Source: UBA1543 sp964596375
Lineage (GTDB): Bacteria > Pseudomonadota > Zetaproteobacteria > Mariprofundales > Mariprofundaceae
DNA: 25,106 nt
NCBI GenBank assembly: GCA_964596375.1
Contig: CAZQTO010000016.1
Span: 1-25,106, forward strand
Direction: 5' to 3'
In this document: one piece after another, positions 22,966-25,106 of the stretch
How the letters are laid out: each line of letters begins with the position of its first letter
How positions within the stretch are numbered: the first letter of the stretch is position 1
Program-made: the position numbers and the translations under genes
Notes under the pieces: generated by a model
Databases searched by the model: none
What the model was told of the DNA's origin: nothing
Seen by the model: only the letters and a program-made list of their open reading frames with translations

Positions 22966-23379
22966 ATGCAACAATCAAGCGAGCTGCAGGGGCTTTACCT
23001 GCAAAGTTGCGAGGCCATGTCGAGTGGAGACCATGCGTTTTTTGAACGCCACTTCTCGCAAAACGATGGTGTCCTGGCGATAGGCACAGACCCGGCGGAA
23101 TGGTGGTCCGGCTATGCCACGATCAGCAAGGTATTCAGGGAGCAGATGCAGGAAGCGGGTGGCTTCCAGATCGTGGCGGACAGCCCCGAGGCTTATTGTG
23201 AAGGCCCGGTCGGCTGGGTGGCGGGCAGACCCACATTGATGCTTCCCGATGGCGCGGAAGTGCCGCTTCGATTGACTGCGGTCTTCCTCAAGGAAAAGGA
23301 TGCATGGAAGATCGTGCAATGGCACTTCTCGTCCGGCATCTCCAATACGGATTTGCTTGGCAAGACGCTAAGCACCTGA
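22966..23379 (+). CDS. NTF2/SnoaL-like protein
   Basis: A 137-residue single-domain protein of the NTF2-like superfamily. The pattern AIGTDPAEWWSGY, then GPVGWVAGRPTLMLPDG, and finally WKIVQWHFSSGISN is typical of small SnoaL_3-type proteins. The cone-shaped fold is used for enzymes and for ligand binding, so the role cannot be given. Three in-frame ATGs are close together (22951, 22960, 22966); GGAGGA at 22953-22958 fits 22966 best. It is preceded by copy 1 of the repeated promoter-like element and stands alone on its strand. Confidence 0.85.
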   Translation: MQQSSELQGLYLQSCEAMSSGDHAFFERHFSQNDGVLAIGTDPAEWWSGYATISKVFREQMQEAGGFQIVADSPEAYCEGPVGWVAGRPTLMLPDGAEVPLRLTAVFLKEKDAWKIVQWHFSSGISNTDLLGKTLST

Positions 23380-23382
23380 TCG

Positions 23383-23459
23383 CCGCTCCCCTCGGCTGCA
23401 GCTGCAAGCGTGACACCCACCCATTGCGGGCGTAATGTTTTTCCTGTTCGGGGGAGCGG
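23383..23459 (+). promoter_or_regulatory. Repeated promoter-like element, copy 2, inside an inverted repeat
   Basis: TGACACC (23411-23417), 11 bases, then GGCGTAA (23429-23435) and TGT. The element is enclosed by a perfect 9-bp inverted repeat, CCGCTCCCC (23383-23391) and its complement (23451-23459), the right arm of which overlaps the GGGGGAG ribosome binding site of the following short ORF. The leader from here to ATG 23464 is very similar to that of copy 3. Confidence 0.55.
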
Positions 23460-23463
23460 GGAT

Positions 23464-23616
23464 ATGCCATTCATTTTCAAGCACGCAAAAGATCAGTCCG
23501 ACATGCGAACAAGCAGGATGCGGCTGAGCGGATTGCCATCCGAAGATAATCTGCTAACGTTTCGTTATCATCCGATGATAATAGGCATGACCCGGAGGTT
23601 CGGTCATGAAGGATGA
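23464..23616 (+). CDS. Short hypothetical ORF (50 residues) after repeated leader
   Basis: ATG 23464 has GGGGGAG seven bases upstream and is the start codon expected from the leader shared with the RelE-like gene at 24497. The product, beginning MPFIFKHAKDQSDM, matches nothing I know and is rich in Arg, Met and His. It overlaps the start of the toxin gene by 11 bases. It may be a leader peptide, a gene remnant, or just a run of open frame between the shared promoter and the toxin-antitoxin genes. Confidence 0.35.
   Translation: MPFIFKHAKDQSDMRTSRMRLSGLPSEDNLLTFRYHPMIIGMTRRFGHEG
23537..23582. promoter_or_regulatory. Candidate operator upstream of the TumE-like toxin
   Basis: A 14-base direct repeat with one mismatch, CATCCGAAGATAAT (23537-23550) and CATCCGATGATAAT (23569-23582), is spaced by 32 bases, about three helical turns. 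The second copy lies within a perfect palindrome, TTATCAT-CCG-ATGATAA (23565-23581). It ends 24 bases before the toxin start, where autoregulation sites of toxin-antitoxin operons usually are. Confidence 0.5.
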
Positions 23617-23953
23617 TGCGGGTCTGGAGGCGCTGTTAAGTCTGGATGGCGAGGTCTTCCCGATGGACAATGGCTACTGGACCAAATTTGAAGTGAAGGT
23701 CGTGGAAGCCGATGAGCGGATGCCTCATGGCATCAGGTATTCACTGACCCTGCATGATCGCAGTAATCGCAGGGTTTTCGGCATTGATAATGCGCATGGT
23801 TACAAGCCGAAGCGAAAAAGGTACGGGGCCGGAAAGACAACATGGGACCACCGGCATTTAAGGGAAAAGGTGGCTCCCTACGAGTTCGAATCAGCGGGAA
23901 GTCTGCTTGAGGATTTCTGGCATGAAGTGTATCGGATCATGGATGGTGAATGA
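23606..23953 (+). CDS. TumE-like toxin (DUF6516 family)
   Basis: A 115-residue protein with the DUF6516/TumE pattern: GYWTKFEVKVVEAD, PHGIRYSLTLHDRSN, VFGIDNAHGYKPKRKRY, YDH-type TWDHRHLRE, and PYEFESAGSLLEDFWHEV at the end. Family members are the putative toxins of a type II toxin-antitoxin pair; their molecular target is not well known to me. GGAGG seven bases before ATG 23606 is strong. The DNA-binding partner gene follows after 9 bases, so toxin precedes antitoxin. Nothing is broken in the frame. Confidence 0.8.
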   Translation: MKDDAGLEALLSLDGEVFPMDNGYWTKFEVKVVEADERMPHGIRYSLTLHDRSNRRVFGIDNAHGYKPKRKRYGAGKTTWDHRHLREKVAPYEFESAGSLLEDFWHEVYRIMDGE

Positions 23954-23962
23954 GGTGAATAT

Positions 23963-24343
23963 ATGCGCAAGGTAGTGAAGATCGGAATCATTTCGCGGGA
24001 TGATTATCGCAGGCGGACCATCCAGATTGCCAGGGGTGAATACACACCACGCAAGGATGAGCCGAAGATATGGTTCGAATCGCTGGCCTCGATGGCGCAG
24101 GTGCTTGGTCGGGAGAATCAGGCGCTGCTCAGAACTATTCTTGAAAAGAAACCTGCCTCGCTCGGTGAGCTGGAAGTGCTGACCGGCAGGAAGAAGGCGA
24201 ACCTCTCGCGCACCCTCAAAACGCTGGAACGCTACGGCGTTGTTTCGCTGGAAAAGGAAATGAACAGAACGGTTCCCAAGGTGCATATCACTGATTTCAA
24301 GGTTGAGTTCGGCCTGAACACCAGCCCGCAGCTGGCCGCCTGA
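23963..24343 (+). CDS. Winged-helix antitoxin/regulator (HVO_A0114-like) paired with the TumE-like toxin
   Basis: A 126-residue protein. The N-terminal part is a linker ending in KIWFESLASMAQVL. The centre is a MarR-like winged helix (about residues 45-110) with ALLRTILEKKPASLGELEVLTGRK, then LSRTLKTLERYGVVSLEK, followed by a wing and the family ending VPKVHITDFKVEFGL. Such proteins sit next to DUF6516 toxins and are thought to neutralise them and repress the operon. It starts nine bases after the toxin. The paired palindromes just beyond its stop codon may be its binding sites, but this is untested. Confidence 0.82.
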   Translation: MRKVVKIGIISRDDYRRRTIQIARGEYTPRKDEPKIWFESLASMAQVLGRENQALLRTILEKKPASLGELEVLTGRKKANLSRTLKTLERYGVVSLEKEMNRTVPKVHITDFKVEFGLNTSPQLAA

Positions 24344-24352
24344 ACCTTTGCA

Positions 24353-24416
24353 GTTTGAAGTCGCAATCTGCGACCTCAAACAATTCGGGGAATAGAGCTG
24401 GTCGTAAAATGCGACC
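24353..24416. promoter_or_regulatory. Two related palindromes between the two TA modules
   Basis: GTTTGAAGTCGCA (24353-24365) and TGCGACCTCAAAC (24369-24381) form a 13-bp inverted repeat with one mismatch. Its core GTCGCA-ATC-TGCGAC recurs as GTCGTA-AAA-TGCGAC at 24401-24415. The centres are 41 bases apart, about four helical turns. They lie 10 bases after the winged-helix gene and just upstream of promoter-like copy 3. They could be operators for either module, or RNA hairpins ending the first one; no T-run follows. Confidence 0.55.
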
Positions 24417-24434
24417 ACCATTTCCGGGCAGAGA

Positions 24435-24462
24435 TGACACCGCCATTTCCCGGGCGTAAGGT
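24435..24462 (+). promoter_or_regulatory. Repeated promoter-like element, copy 3
   Basis: TGACACC (24435-24441), 11 bases, then GGCGTAA (24453-24459) and GGT. It is followed by TTTATCCTGTTCG, nearly the same as TTTTTCCTGTTCG after copy 2, and by a GGGGGAGG ribosome binding site before ATG 24497. A seven-base insertion separates the two shared blocks. Confidence 0.55.
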
Positions 24463-24496
24463 TTATCCTGTTCGTAATCTTCGGGGGAGGGCTGAC

Positions 24497-24838
24497 ATGA
24501 CTACGGCATTGCCGTATGATTCGCTGGTTACATTTGTGGAAGCACCGCTCTTTTCGCGTTTGCTGCCGGGTTATATGGATGATGATGCCTATACCACGCT
24601 GCAATGGGCGCTGGCTTTGCATCCCGAAGCAGGCGCGGTTATCCCCGCCGGCGGAGGCGTTCGCAAGTTGCGCTGAGCGGGTAGTGGACGCGGCAAACGC
24701 GGCGGCTTGCGGATTATCTATTACTGGCGCAAGAGCGAGTCCGAGATATGGATGCTGACGCTGTATGCCAAGAACGAGGCCGGGAATATTCCGGCGCATG
24801 TGCTCAAGGCGATTAAACAGGAGATCGAACATGGCTAA
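24497..24838 (+). pseudogene. RelE/HigB-like toxin gene with in-frame TGA at codon 60
   Basis: The frame from ATG 24497 to TAA 24836 encodes a full-length RelE/ParE-family toxin (113 codons) interrupted only by TGA at 24674-24676. Upstream it reads PLFSRLLPGYMDDD, LQWALALHPEAGAVIPAGGGVRKLR. Downstream it reads AGSGRGKRGGLRIIYYW and then MLTLYAKNE, all conserved in the family. Relatives have Trp at the interrupted position (RKLRW), so a single TGG to TGA change explains it. The 59-residue product lacks the C-terminal half with the RNase-type core and should be inactive. The antitoxin gene overlaps the end by 8 bases. The intact reading beyond the stop suggests a recent mutation. Confidence 0.85.
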
Positions 24839-25106
24839 ACGCGATATCGGACAGGAAATTCTCGATGGCCTGAAGGCGATCAAGCAGGGGGAAGGTCAGC
24901 GCAAGGTGGTGGTCTTGCCGGATGTGCTGGCGATCCGTGAAGGTATGAAGATGAGTCAGAGCGCCTTTGCCGCCATGCTCGGTGTGAGTTCGCGCACCTT
25001 GCAGGATTGGGAACAGGGACGACGCAGGCCTTCGGGTCCGGCCCTGAGCCTGTTGCGCGTAGCCGCTGTTCGCCCCGATGCCATCCGTGAGGCGATTGCC
25101 GCCTGA
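24831..25106 (+). CDS. XRE-family antitoxin (HigA-like) partner of the RelE-like toxin
   Basis: A 91-residue protein. The N-terminal part is RDIGQEILDGLKAIKQ, and the helix-turn-helix spans about residues 40-75, with IREGMKMSQSAFAAMLGVSSRTLQDWEQGRRRPSG, which is the usual pattern for antitoxins of the RelE/HigB COG4737 type. It should bind its toxin and repress the operon. ATG 24831 lies inside the toxin reading frame, overlapping by 8 bases, with an AGGAG at 24819-24823. Its stop codon is the last three bases of the window. The gene is intact although the toxin carries a nonsense codon. Confidence 0.9.
   Translation: MAKRDIGQEILDGLKAIKQGEGQRKVVVLPDVLAIREGMKMSQSAFAAMLGVSSRTLQDWEQGRRRPSGPALSLLRVAAVRPDAIREAIAA

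Noticed and set aside
22899..24499. Integron attC sites between the accessory genes
   Set aside because: The arrangement of small genes and TA modules with repeats looks integron-like, but I find no paired RYYYAAC and GTTRRRY core sites, no 3'-of-gene placement, and no integrase in the window.
24674..24676. UGA read as tryptophan by a changed genetic code
   Set aside because: Other genes here (guaB, rpsP, trmD, the XRE antitoxin) end in TGA at the expected family length, so TGA is a normal stop in this organism.
23891..24883. 330-codon open frame on the minus strand across the TA modules
   Set aside because: It is antisense to the winged-helix, RelE-like and XRE genes, all of which have clear family motifs; its translation shows none.

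Overview
The window is a gene-dense bacterial chromosome segment. The genes (glnD, guaBA, ffh, rpsP-rimM-trmD, speA, rlmJ, gltA, hemF, ppnP, HU) are of proteobacterial type, ATG starts with GGAG-like ribosome binding sites predominate, and TGA is used as an ordinary stop. A Mariprofundus-like zetaproteobacterium is my best guess, but only at low confidence: nothing here fixes the genus.

Positions 1-11452 are almost entirely on the plus strand and mostly housekeeping. The region starts inside glnD (nitrogen signalling) and continues with a patatin-like lipase, a sugar-1-phosphate nucleotidyltransferase, a HIT-family protein and a dicarboxylate/amino-acid symporter, all tightly packed or overlapping. 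Next come guaB-guaA (GMP synthesis), an FKBP-type lipoprotein and ffh (signal recognition particle). A 295-base gap after ffh holds a strikingly structured element. It is followed by rpsP-rimM-trmD, in which S16 has a long Ala/Glu tail and rimM has no normal start codon. rplS, the usual fourth gene of this operon, is absent; a terminator follows trmD directly.

Positions 11500-22211 are a mosaic of short operons on both strands: a small acidic protein, a LysR regulator, arginine decarboxylase (speA), gltA-rlmJ, a second small acidic protein of 52 codons, ppnP-hemF (with a divergent HemF), a 2OG-Fe(II) oxygenase, a cardiolipin-synthase-like PLD enzyme, a bacteriohemerythrin and a Nudix/DUF4743 protein.

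Positions 22212-25106 look like an accessory region. They hold an HU/DUF2158 gene pair, a decayed fragment resembling the 3' end of the Nudix gene, an NTF2/SnoaL-like protein, a TumE-like (DUF6516) toxin with its winged-helix partner, and a RelE-like toxin with its XRE antitoxin. The RelE-like toxin gene carries an in-frame TGA where its family has a conserved tryptophan. Three transcription units here are preceded by the same promoter-like element, TGACACC-N11-GGCGTAA, with invariant spacing. Two copies share their leader through to the start codon although the genes downstream are unrelated. Several palindromes that look like operators lie next to the toxin-antitoxin genes. This repeat-framed cassette region is the most unusual part of the window.
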